Below are positions 32,648-38,940 of a stretch of DNA of 38,940 bases, piece by piece. The stretch's first letter is position 1; the number at the start of each line of letters is the position of its first letter. The stretch is from the NCBI GenBank assembly GCA_030550625.1, contig JAUQOZ010000356.1:1-38940 (forward strand), read 5' to 3'. The notes beneath the pieces were generated by a model. The model worked only from the letters and a program-made list of their open reading frames with translations. It searched no databases and was not told the origin of the DNA. The translations under genes were made by a program, and so were the position numbers. Origin of the DNA: Chloroflexota bacterium. GTDB taxonomy: Bacteria > Chloroflexota > Chloroflexia > Chloroflexales > Chloroflexaceae.

Positions 32648-34114
32648 ATGAAACCCTCTGTTCGTACCCGAAACATTACTGTTGCGCTCGTTTCAACCCT
32701 GCTCATTGCGCTCCTTGCCCTTCAGCAGTTTTCGGTAGTGGCTGCACCGTTAGCGCAAATTAATTTTGTTTGGAATCCAACCTCAGCAACATCTTCAGGC
32801 CAGCCCGGCCAAGTCTCAATATCAGTCACTGCTACATTGACCAATCAAGGGCCAACCGACACATTTAATATTACTGCTACAGTGCCCTCGGGATGGCCGG
32901 CCTTAACAATCGCACCTAGCTCATCTGTGAATATTAACGCTAACGCTAATCAATCTTTCACTTTCTTCTATGATATCCCAGCTACAGCAACTGCCGGCAC
33001 TTATACCATTGATATCGTCGCCTCACGTGCCAGCGCTCCCAGCGTTACAGCACTGTTTCGTATCGTAGTGCAAGTAATTGCGCCTACAGCCACTACGACT
33101 CCCACGCCAACCATTACCCCTACGCCGAGCGCAATCTGCCTTGACGGCTTTGAACCCGATAACTTTCCAGCCCAAGCCAAGCGAATCGATGTGCAAATTG
33201 CGCAAGAACACGTGATCTGCCCGACCGGCGATGAGGATTGGCTCTATTTTGGCGGGGTAGAAGGCAAAGTATACACGATTGATGTACCGGTGATGAAACC
33301 GGGCATTGACCTATCATTGGAATTACTCGACAGCAATTTCAACCGGGTAGCGTTCAACGACGATTTCTTTAATCGCGATCCGGCCAATCCCAACCCGGGT
33401 GACACCCGTCCGCGCATTACCGTGCGCATTCCAGCAGACGGCATCTATTACATCAGGGTGCGCGACACCGCCGGACGCGGCGGGACCGATTATTCTTACG
33501 TGATCGTGTTGCTCGATGAAAGCTATGGCCCCACGCCAGCGCCAGTTGAGTCGGTCTGTCTTGACATGTTTGAACCGGATGGCTTGCCTGAACAAGCGCG
33601 GCTGATTACCTCGAACGAGGTGCAAGAGAACCGGCGGCTCTGCCCAACTGGCGACGCCGATTGGGTGACATTCTTTGCCAAAGCCGGCAAACGCTATGTG
33701 ATCTATACTGATACCCGGCGCTACCGTGGCTCGAATACCGTCAACGGCGATACATTGGCTGGCGCAGATACGGTGCTGGTGCTAACTGATCGCGATGGCG
33801 TCAGCATCCTCGACATCAACGATGACATGCCGGGTGGCAATACGCTCGACTCGCAGATCGAGTTTACGCCTAAAGTTGACGGGTTCTACTTCGCGCAGGT
33901 CAAAAATGTCGGTGATATTGGCAATCAATTCATTCGCTACGATTTGGTCTTGTTGCTCTGCTTGCCCGGCCAGACTGACTGCCGGCGACCAGATGCACCG
34001 CTGCCCGGCCTGCCGGAAAATCCCGCCACGCCGCCAGCAACGTCAACACCGATTAAAGCGCCAATTGTGACGGATCCAACCGCAACACCGGTACCACCAA
34101 CCCCAACGCCATAG
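32648..34114 (+). CDS. Secreted protein with NEW3-like and two pre-peptidase C-terminal domains
   Basis: The 488-residue product has a Sec signal (basic start, hydrophobic core 11-32, likely cleavage after about residue 33). Residues about 38-145 resemble a NEW3/NPCBM-type beta-sandwich (TNQGPTDTFNITATVPSGWP). A Thr/Pro linker (about 148-161) precedes two similar domains, about 163-290 and 300-432, each opening with CLD(G/M)FEPD and containing CPTGD(E/A)DW, the bacterial PPC pattern. The tail is Pro/Thr-rich. No catalytic motif is visible; an adhesive or carbohydrate-binding role outside the cell is inferred. It has a strong promoter. Confidence 0.8.
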   Translation: MKPSVRTRNITVALVSTLLIALLALQQFSVVAAPLAQINFVWNPTSATSSGQPGQVSISVTATLTNQGPTDTFNITATVPSGWPALTIAPSSSVNINANANQSFTFFYDIPATATAGTYTIDIVASRASAPSVTALFRIVVQVIAPTATTTPTPTITPTPSAICLDGFEPDNFPAQAKRIDVQIAQEHVICPTGDEDWLYFGGVEGKVYTIDVPVMKPGIDLSLELLDSNFNRVAFNDDFFNRDPANPNPGDTRPRITVRIPADGIYYIRVRDTAGRGGTDYSYVIVLLDESYGPTPAPVESVCLDMFEPDGLPEQARLITSNEVQENRRLCPTGDADWVTFFAKAGKRYVIYTDTRRYRGSNTVNGDTLAGADTVLVLTDRDGVSILDINDDMPGGNTLDSQIEFTPKVDGFYFAQVKNVGDIGNQFIRYDLVLLLCLPGQTDCRRPDAPLPGLPENPATPPATSTPIKAPIVTDPTATPVPPTPTP

Positions 34115-34130
34115 ACGGACAGAGGTGTTG

Positions 34131-35276
34131 ATGCCGGTTCGTACCTTAGACAGTGCGGGGGTGGTAGCTGAACTCATGGCCCAGCTCGGCTCCCGGCCAG
34201 CAACTTCGGCGGCGGAAGCGATGGCAGCCGCGCAGATCAATGCCCGCCTGCGACAGGCGGGCTTCAGTGTCGCAACCCATTCCTTGCCCGCCGCCGCGCA
34301 TCCGGGCGCACGGCTTGCACCGGCAGCGATTGGGTTGATGGCGGCGATCGGGTTGGCAGCTTGGCAGCCAGTAGTAGGCATGGCGTTGGGCCTCTGGCTG
34401 ATGGCGCTGCTGCTGATTGATGGAATGTATGCGCCATTGCCACCGCTACGCCAACGGGGGATCAGCCAGAATATCATTGCGGTGCGCCCGATCGAGGCAT
34501 CTGACACCCAAACCCCGCCCCAGCCACGCTGGCGGCTGGTGTTGCTGGCGCCGCTTGATACGCCGCCGGTGTGGCGCGGTCTTGCGCGCTTGATTGCGCC
34601 GACATACGAAGGGTTGCTGGCTCGACTGGCACTCGGCAGTCTGCCACTGGCAATCGCCGCCATCACCGCTGCACCGGCACTGCGCTGGACATTGGTAATC
34701 GGCGCCTTCGCCGGGGCCTTGTTGTTATTCTGGGCCTCGCGCCGCCAGCCACCGCTCATGCAGCCTGACGGCGGGATCGCAGCCTTGGCGACGCTGATTA
34801 TTGCTGGCCAAACCATCCCGCGCTTACAGCACGTCGAGGTATGGGCAGTAGCCGTGGGCGCAGCCTACTGCGACCAAAGCGGTCTCAAAGCCCTAATCGC
34901 GCGCTACCCCTTCGAGCCAGCCAATACGTTCATCATCGGCTTGGGGCCGCTCGCTTGTGGACAATTAGCCATTATCAGCCGCAGCGGCATCTTCAGAAAC
35001 GAGCCAGCCGATCCGCTGCTGTACCGGCTGGCAATGGATGCCGATCGCGCCGAACCGGTGATTGATCTGGAACCGCACACCCAAGCAGTACGTGACGACT
35101 TGCTCTCACCATTACGGCAACGCGGATTTCGCACCTTGAGTATTCGCGCGGTACCGAACGGCGAGAGCACCTTCAACCCTTTGTTAGCCGAACGGGCTGC
35201 CCGCTTGATTGCAGCCATTGCTTGTGCTCTTGATACTGAGACGAACGATGATTTATCTATTTTACGGGCCAAATGA
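34131..35276 (+). CDS. Membrane protein resembling a degenerate M28 peptidase
   Basis: The product is 381 residues from ATG 34131, 5 nt after AGAGG (GTG 34125 and TTG 34128 are alternatives). The first 60 residues (LMAQLGSRPATSAAEAM) match the start of M28 zinc aminopeptidases. Two hydrophobic blocks (about 61-100 and 165-202) anchor it. The metal motif expected as AHxD reads LAPLDT at 139-144, and the later Glu-Glu position reads AAYCDQ near 243-248, so zinc ligands are missing. It is 16 nt after the PPC gene and overlaps holA by 29 nt. Confidence 0.65.
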   Translation: MPVRTLDSAGVVAELMAQLGSRPATSAAEAMAAAQINARLRQAGFSVATHSLPAAAHPGARLAPAAIGLMAAIGLAAWQPVVGMALGLWLMALLLIDGMYAPLPPLRQRGISQNIIAVRPIEASDTQTPPQPRWRLVLLAPLDTPPVWRGLARLIAPTYEGLLARLALGSLPLAIAAITAAPALRWTLVIGAFAGALLLFWASRRQPPLMQPDGGIAALATLIIAGQTIPRLQHVEVWAVAVGAAYCDQSGLKALIARYPFEPANTFIIGLGPLACGQLAIISRSGIFRNEPADPLLYRLAMDADRAEPVIDLEPHTQAVRDDLLSPLRQRGFRTLSIRAVPNGESTFNPLLAERAARLIAAIACALDTETNDDLSILRAK

Positions 35277-36207
35277 GTTGGCACGCAGCGAAGCAGTCAC
35301 TGAATTGCGAGCCAGCTTGCCGGCAGAGGTAGCCGACCTGAATATCAGTGTGCTTGATGGACGTAAAGTGACCATCGAACAATTAGTCGCCGCCTGTGAA
35401 GCGCACCCTTTTCTGGCCGATCGGCGGCTGGTGATCGTTTACGATGCGCTCAAGCATAGCAAAGCCGGCAAAGCGCGCGAAGAGCTGCGTGACTATTGCG
35501 AACGGGTACCGGCGACGTGCGATCTGGTGTTTGTGGAACAAGACGAAGTTGACCGGCGGCACCTGCTCTTTACTTACCTGAGCAAACGCGGCGCGGTGCG
35601 CGAATTTCCGCTGCTCAGCGGGCACGAGCTGTTGCGCTGGATCGAACGGCGGGCAAAATCGCTTGCAGCGACAATCGAGCCTGCCGCTGCGCAGCGATTG
35701 GTTGATTTAGCCGGAAATGACAGCCGCGCGCTCGCGAATGAGCTGGCCAAACTAGCCACGTATGTGGGCAGGGGCGGCACGATCGATCAAGCAGCAGTTG
35801 ACCGGCTCGTCACCGATCAGCAAGAGCAGAACCTGTTTACCTTCATTGATGACCTGAGCACGCGCCGGCTAGGTGCGGCGCTGCGCGGCGCGCGGGCATT
35901 GATCGAAGACGGCCAAGCGCCGCCGTATATACTGTTTATGCTGGCGCGCCAGATCCGGATCCTCTTGCACGTGAGGCAACTGGTTGCGCAGCGCCGCCGG
36001 CCTGACGACATTGCAAGCGAACTGGGATTGAAGCCATTTGTCGCCCGGAAAGCCGCTGAACAGGCGCGCAATTTTACGGCTGCCGAATTGGTCACTGCCC
36101 ACGACCGGCTACTCGAACTCGACCATGCGATCAAGACAGGGAAAATGCAGGCGGAGACGGCGCTCGAGTTGTTTGTGGTGGAGATGTGCCAAGCGCAGCG
36201 GGGGTAG
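35248..36207 (+). CDS. holA: DNA polymerase III subunit delta
   Basis: The 319-residue clamp-loader wrench subunit opens the sliding clamp during replication. I start at ATG 35248 (MIYLFYGPNELARSEAV), which gives the typical FYGP motif; the frame is open upstream but overlaps the previous gene. Motifs include VFVEQDEVDRRHLLFTYL and the C-terminal helical collar with LFVVEMC. Length matches the family. It overlaps the preceding gene by 29 nt. Confidence 0.9.
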   Translation: MIYLFYGPNELARSEAVTELRASLPAEVADLNISVLDGRKVTIEQLVAACEAHPFLADRRLVIVYDALKHSKAGKAREELRDYCERVPATCDLVFVEQDEVDRRHLLFTYLSKRGAVREFPLLSGHELLRWIERRAKSLAATIEPAAAQRLVDLAGNDSRALANELAKLATYVGRGGTIDQAAVDRLVTDQQEQNLFTFIDDLSTRRLGAALRGARALIEDGQAPPYILFMLARQIRILLHVRQLVAQRRRPDDIASELGLKPFVARKAAEQARNFTAAELVTAHDRLLELDHAIKTGKMQAETALELFVVEMCQAQRG

Positions 36208-36227
36208 GGCTATCCAAGATGAAGATA

Positions 36228-36250
36228 CGGGCGGGTTTGCAACCCGCCCG
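36228..36250. terminator. Bidirectional terminator-like hairpin between holA and rpsT
   Basis: CGGGCGGGTT and AACCCGCCCG form a perfect 10-bp stem around a 3-nt loop. It lies between the convergent ends of holA (+) and rpsT (-). T-tracts are weak on both sides. The unit also resembles palindromes repeated elsewhere in such genomes. Confidence 0.55.
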
Positions 36251-36276
36251 CACCATTCCTGCTCTGCGGCGTTTGT

Positions 36277-36561
36277 TTATGCCGCTGAACCGGCCTGCGC
36301 GGCCAGCGCCACCTTCTTGGCTTTCTGGGCCAAGCGCGACTTCCGGCGAGCGGCGTTGTTCTTGTGGATAATCCCCTTCACGGCGGCCTTATCGAGCGTG
36401 CTGTAGGCAAGACGCAACGCGGCCTCATCGACCACGCCGCTAGCCAAGGCCAGCTCAGCCTTCTTGATCATCGTCTTCACCCGCGAGCGGTACGCTTGGT
36501 TGCGCAGGCGCTTGCGCGCATCGCTCCGAATGCGCTTCTTTGCCGACTTTGTGTTCGCCAA
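36277..36561 (-). CDS. rpsT: 30S ribosomal protein S20
   Basis: The product is 94 residues. I start at TTG 36561, which gives the conserved [12 protein letters not shown] opening and is 7 nt from GAGGAG; a second TTG two codons upstream is too close to that site. The helical body is Lys/Arg/Ala-rich and includes [15 protein letters not shown]20 binds the 5' domain of 16S rRNA. It is a single-gene unit next to holA, as often seen. Confidence 0.96.
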   Translation of the reverse strand: MANTKSAKKRIRSDARKRLRNQAYRSRVKTMIKKAELALASGVVDEAALRLAYSTLDKAAVKGIIHKNNAARRKSRLAQKAKKVALAAQAGSAA

Positions 36562-36606
36562 GGTCAAACTCCTCGGATATAATTGGCGCGTATTGTGACA
36601 CGTGAA

Positions 36607-36628
36607 GCGGCGAGCGCTTGCTCGCCGC
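36607..36628. other. Hairpin between divergent rpsT and murJ
   Basis: GCGGCGAGC and GCTCGCCGC form a perfect 9-bp stem around the tetraloop GCTT. It lies in the divergent intergenic region, and a weak murJ promoter candidate begins within it. Confidence 0.5.
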
Positions 36629-36647
36629 GCTAGCTCTGAAGTATAGC
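36618..36647 (+). promoter_or_regulatory. Weak candidate promoter for murJ
   Basis: TTGCTC (36618-36623) and TATAGC (36642-36647) are 18 bp apart with three and four matches to consensus. The GTG start lies 15 nt beyond, a short leader. Low confidence. Confidence 0.3.
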
Positions 36648-36662
36648 ATAGGAACGCTAACC

Positions 36663-38237
36663 GTGCAACTGAGCGCCGTCTTGCGCCGTCTGAGCACCCA
36701 GCGCAACAGCCTGATCGTCATGGGCGGCTTCATCTTAAGCCGGCTGACCGGTCTGATCCGTGATATTGTCGCATCGTACTATTTCGGCACGTCGGCTGAG
36801 ATGGCAGCGTATGGGGCTGCGATCAGCACCGTTGATCTGCTTTACCTCGTGATCATCGGCGGGGCGCTGGGCAGCAGTTTTATTCCGGTCTTTATCGAAT
36901 TGTGGGAGCGAGAACGGCCAGCGCGGGCGTGGGAACTGGCCAGCGCGGTGGTGACGTGGGCACTGATTGTGTTGGCAATCGCGAGCGCTGGGTTGTTTGT
37001 GGCGGCGCCATGGCTAGCGCCGCTCTTGTATGGCGGGCAAGGATTTACGGCGGCCACACTCGAGCTGATTGTTGCTTTGACCCGGCTCTTCCTGCTCTCG
37101 CCGTTGCTGCTGGGGCTAGGAGGATTGGCAATGGCGGCGCTCAATGCGCGTGATCGGTTTACGATGCCTGCCTTAGCCCCCAGCATCTATAACCTTGGCA
37201 TCACCGGCGGCGCACTGCTGGCGCCATGGCTGGGCATTTGGGGCATGGCATGGGGGGTGGTGATCGGCGCGCTCGGATACCTGCTGATCCAGTTACCAGC
37301 GCTTTTTGCGCTCGGGATGCGGTTGCAACCACATCTGGGCCGCCATCTGCCCGAACTGGGCAAGGTCGCGCAAGCAATGGGGCCGCGTGTGATCGGGCAA
37401 GCGGCGGCCCACCTCAGCATTGTCGCAACGCTGGCCCTAGCCGCCCGCCTGCCCGACGGCGACGCCAAGCTGGCCGGGTTGCGCTGGGCCTACCAGTTGA
37501 TGCTGTTGCCGTATGGCGTCTTTGCGCTGAGTTTGAGCACAGTCGCCTTTCCACGGCTGGCCCGGCTGGTAGCCGAAGGACGGCTAGCCGAGCTAAGCGA
37601 CGACGTGCGGACAACACTGGAGCGCATCCTCTGGCTGACCTTGCCGGCGACCGCTGGCCTGCTCACCTTGGGGCCGGCGCTGGCGCGCGTCTTGTTTGAG
37701 CGAGGCGCGTTTGACAGCCTCTCGCTGAGTTACACTGCCGGCGCCTTAACCGGCTACGCGTTCGCCTTGCCGGCCTTTGCCGCGTCAGAAATCATGATCC
37801 GTGCCTTCTACGCGATGCAGCGCACATGGCCGCCAGTGCTGATCGGGATCGGGCAAGTGACGATGAATATTGGGTTAGGCGCAACGCTGCTGGTGGCGGG
37901 GGCCGATGTGAGCGGGCTCGCGATTGCGTTCAGCATTGCCAACTCGCTCGAAGCGCTGGCCTTGGCGATCGTGTTAGGGCGCACGCTACCGGGCCTCTGG
38001 CAAGCGCCGGCACTGTGGCGACGCTTACTGATTGCATTTGGCGCCAGTGTGGCGGTTGGGGTGCTGTGGTGGTCGATGCGCGCGCTGATCCCCGGCGGCA
38101 CACCAACAGCGGTTTACCGCTGGCCGGACGATCTGGCCGGATTATTGGTTGGCTTGGTCGGAGCGAGCGGTGTTGGAGTAGTGATCTACGCTGCGTTAAC
38201 AATACTGCCGGGTCGCCGTCACCCGATGCAACCCTAG
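36663..38237 (+). CDS. murJ: Lipid II flippase MurJ
   Basis: The 524-residue product is a multi-spanning membrane protein with the 14-helix MurJ/MviN pattern. It moves lipid II across the inner membrane in peptidoglycan synthesis. I choose GTG 36663, with AGGA upstream; an earlier TTG lies inside a hairpin. Characteristic segments are [28 protein letters not shown] and [20 protein letters not shown]. It stands alone here, divergent from rpsT. Confidence 0.94.
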   Translation: MQLSAVLRRLSTQRNSLIVMGGFILSRLTGLIRDIVASYYFGTSAEMAAYGAAISTVDLLYLVIIGGALGSSFIPVFIELWERERPARAWELASAVVTWALIVLAIASAGLFVAAPWLAPLLYGGQGFTAATLELIVALTRLFLLSPLLLGLGGLAMAALNARDRFTMPALAPSIYNLGITGGALLAPWLGIWGMAWGVVIGALGYLLIQLPALFALGMRLQPHLGRHLPELGKVAQAMGPRVIGQAAAHLSIVATLALAARLPDGDAKLAGLRWAYQLMLLPYGVFALSLSTVAFPRLARLVAEGRLAELSDDVRTTLERILWLTLPATAGLLTLGPALARVLFERGAFDSLSLSYTAGALTGYAFALPAFAASEIMIRAFYAMQRTWPPVLIGIGQVTMNIGLGATLLVAGADVSGLAIAFSIANSLEALALAIVLGRTLPGLWQAPALWRRLLIAFGASVAVGVLWWSMRALIPGGTPTAVYRWPDDLAGLLVGLVGASGVGVVIYAALTILPGRRHPMQP

Positions 38238-38378
38238 AAAGAGCCGTTACCCGCCCCCGCAGGTTCAAGGACGGCCAAAACACACGAGCGCAGATGTGGT
38301 TCATGACGTTGCGATGCGCCGTTTTGCCCTCACCCCCAGCCCCTCGCCCGCTGGCGCGGATTCACGGGCGGACAGATA

Positions 38379-38409
38379 TGGAGTGCGGCAGTCAAACTGC
38401 CGCACTCCA
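38379..38409. repeat. 14-bp perfect palindromic hairpin
   Basis: TGGAGTGCGGCAGT and ACTGCCGCACTCCA pair perfectly around the loop CAA. It lies about 140 nt downstream of murJ. It may act as a terminator for murJ, although no T-tract follows on the plus strand, or be a dispersed repeat copy. Confidence 0.6.
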
Positions 38410-38600
38410 AAAGCCGGCAAGCGGGGGCGATGCCGTAAAGATGCAACGCAAGCCAAGGCGCAGCGACGGTACATGCCAAGACGCGAAGGGCGCGCAGGGT
38501 CCAGAGGGTTGGGCAGGGGCGGTGCAAGGACGAGTGGAACATGTGTTCGGAACCCGACGCAGAAGGGCTAGGCTAGGGTGACGAAACCCGCTTGCCGGTT

Positions 38601-38675
38601 GTCATTGCGAGGGAGTGGCGGCGCCCAGTGCGGCTGAGCGCCGCCCGACCGAAGCAATCTCCCACGATAGTGGGA
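38601..38675. repeat. Dispersed palindromic repeat (GTCATTGCGAGG... type)
   Basis: The unit opens GTCATTGCGAGGGAG and closes GAAGCAATCTCCC, the well-known pattern of an intergenic repeat found in many bacterial groups. Its centre is a GGCGGCGC/GCGCCGCC stem (38617-38645), and a small TCCCAC/GTGGGA stem follows (38660-38675). Confidence 0.6.
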
Positions 38676-38757
38676 ACAATGTCTGAGCGGAGTTCCATTC
38701 GCACTCGCGGGGGAGAGGCCGGAATCCAGTGACAAAACCCACGACGCAGGCTGATGC

Positions 38758-38802
38758 CCCCACCCCTTGCCCCTCCCCCGCTGGGGGAGGGGTGATGAGG
38801 AG
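38758..38802. repeat. C-rich/G-rich palindromic repeat
   Basis: The core is CCCCTCCCCC (38770-38779), loop GCT, then GGGGGAGGGG (38783-38792). A related C-rich stretch, CCCTCACCCCCAGCCCCTCG, lies at 38328-38347. It resembles a dispersed repeat found in many genomes. Confidence 0.55.
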
Positions 38803-38870
38803 CGCAGCACGAGGCTTTACGGCATTGCACAGCGATCGACAGTTCTATGTTCTGTCCGCCGCTCGCCATC

Positions 38871-38889
38871 CGCGGGCGAGCCGCCCGCG
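38871..38889. repeat. Short GC palindrome at the right end
   Basis: CGCGGGCG and CGCCCGCG pair through 8 bp around the loop AGC, within a CG-rich stretch. It is another unit of the repeat cluster. Confidence 0.45.
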
Positions 38890-38940
38890 CTCCGTCGCTA
38901 CCGCTCGCCCTCTCGCACGCGCTTCGGTTCAGGGGCTGAT

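Larger units (their letters stand above)
38238..38940. other. Intergenic repeat-rich region without a supported gene
   Basis: This 703-nt end of the window contains several palindromic dispersed-type units and degenerate ACGCAAAG-like stretches (about 38450-38500). The short open frames here are overlapping, arginine- and proline-rich and lack ribosome binding sites, so I call no gene. The palindromes are listed separately. Confidence 0.6.

Noticed and set aside
37826..38581. 251-codon plus-strand frame at the end of murJ
   Set aside because: It overlaps murJ in a different frame, is Arg-rich with low-complexity runs and has no start site.
1..38940. CRISPR array, tRNA or rRNA genes
   Set aside because: No regularly spaced direct repeats, cloverleaf or rRNA motif was seen by eye on either strand.

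Overview
The window is about 39 kb of a GC-rich bacterial chromosome. Its gene content and style suggest a Chloroflexales-type organism (Chloroflexus/Roseiflexus relatives). The evidence for that is one uninterrupted ribosomal-protein/rpoA superoperon, zinc-type S14, L36 and L32, a CrtI-family carotenoid enzyme, a CpaF motor ATPase, and small Chloroflexi-like repeats. The assignment is inferred from overall resemblance; no rRNA or other diagnostic gene is present.

Region 1 (1-17432, + strand): the 3' end of tuf, then rpsJ-rplC-rplD-rplW-rplB-rpsS-rplV-rpsC-rplP-rpmC-rpsQ-rplN-rplX-rplE-rpsN-rpsH-rplF-rplR-rpsE-rpmD-rplO-secY-adk-infA-rpmJ-rpsM-rpsK-rpsD-rpoA-rplQ-truA-rplM-rpsI. Many junctions overlap by 1, 4 or 14 nt. 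Most untranslated gaps longer than 50 nt carry a strong GC-rich hairpin. Two gaps (rplF-rplR and rpsK-rpsD) are long enough to hold a promoter or a regulatory leader.

Region 2 (17526-23574, + strand): rsmD, coaD and a coiled-coil gene; then a perfect-consensus promoter driving a DUF177 gene and rpmF; then a terminator-like hairpin and a fatty-acid cluster fabH-fabD-fabG. The cluster ends with a second FabG homologue that has lost all three catalytic residues.

Region 3 (23575-24272): no protein gene. On the minus strand it has a promoter, about 510 nt with strong long-range and pseudoknotted pairing, and an intrinsic terminator. I read it as an independent, highly structured non-coding RNA of unassigned class, and it is the most interesting item in the window.

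Region 4 (24273-32276, - strand): a CrtI-family enzyme, a CpaF/TadA-type secretion/pilus ATPase preceded by a co-transcribed AAA+ ATPase, then an operon of an unknown protein, miaB and a TPR protein with an acidic tail, then a small DUF4342-like gene with its own 19-bp terminator hairpin.

Region 5 (32573-38237): a second perfect-consensus promoter drives a secreted protein with two pre-peptidase C-terminal-like domains, a membrane protein resembling a degenerate M28 peptidase, and holA. Then come convergent rpsT (-) and divergent murJ (+).

Region 6 (38238-38940): intergenic DNA made mostly of palindromic dispersed-type repeats, with no supported gene.
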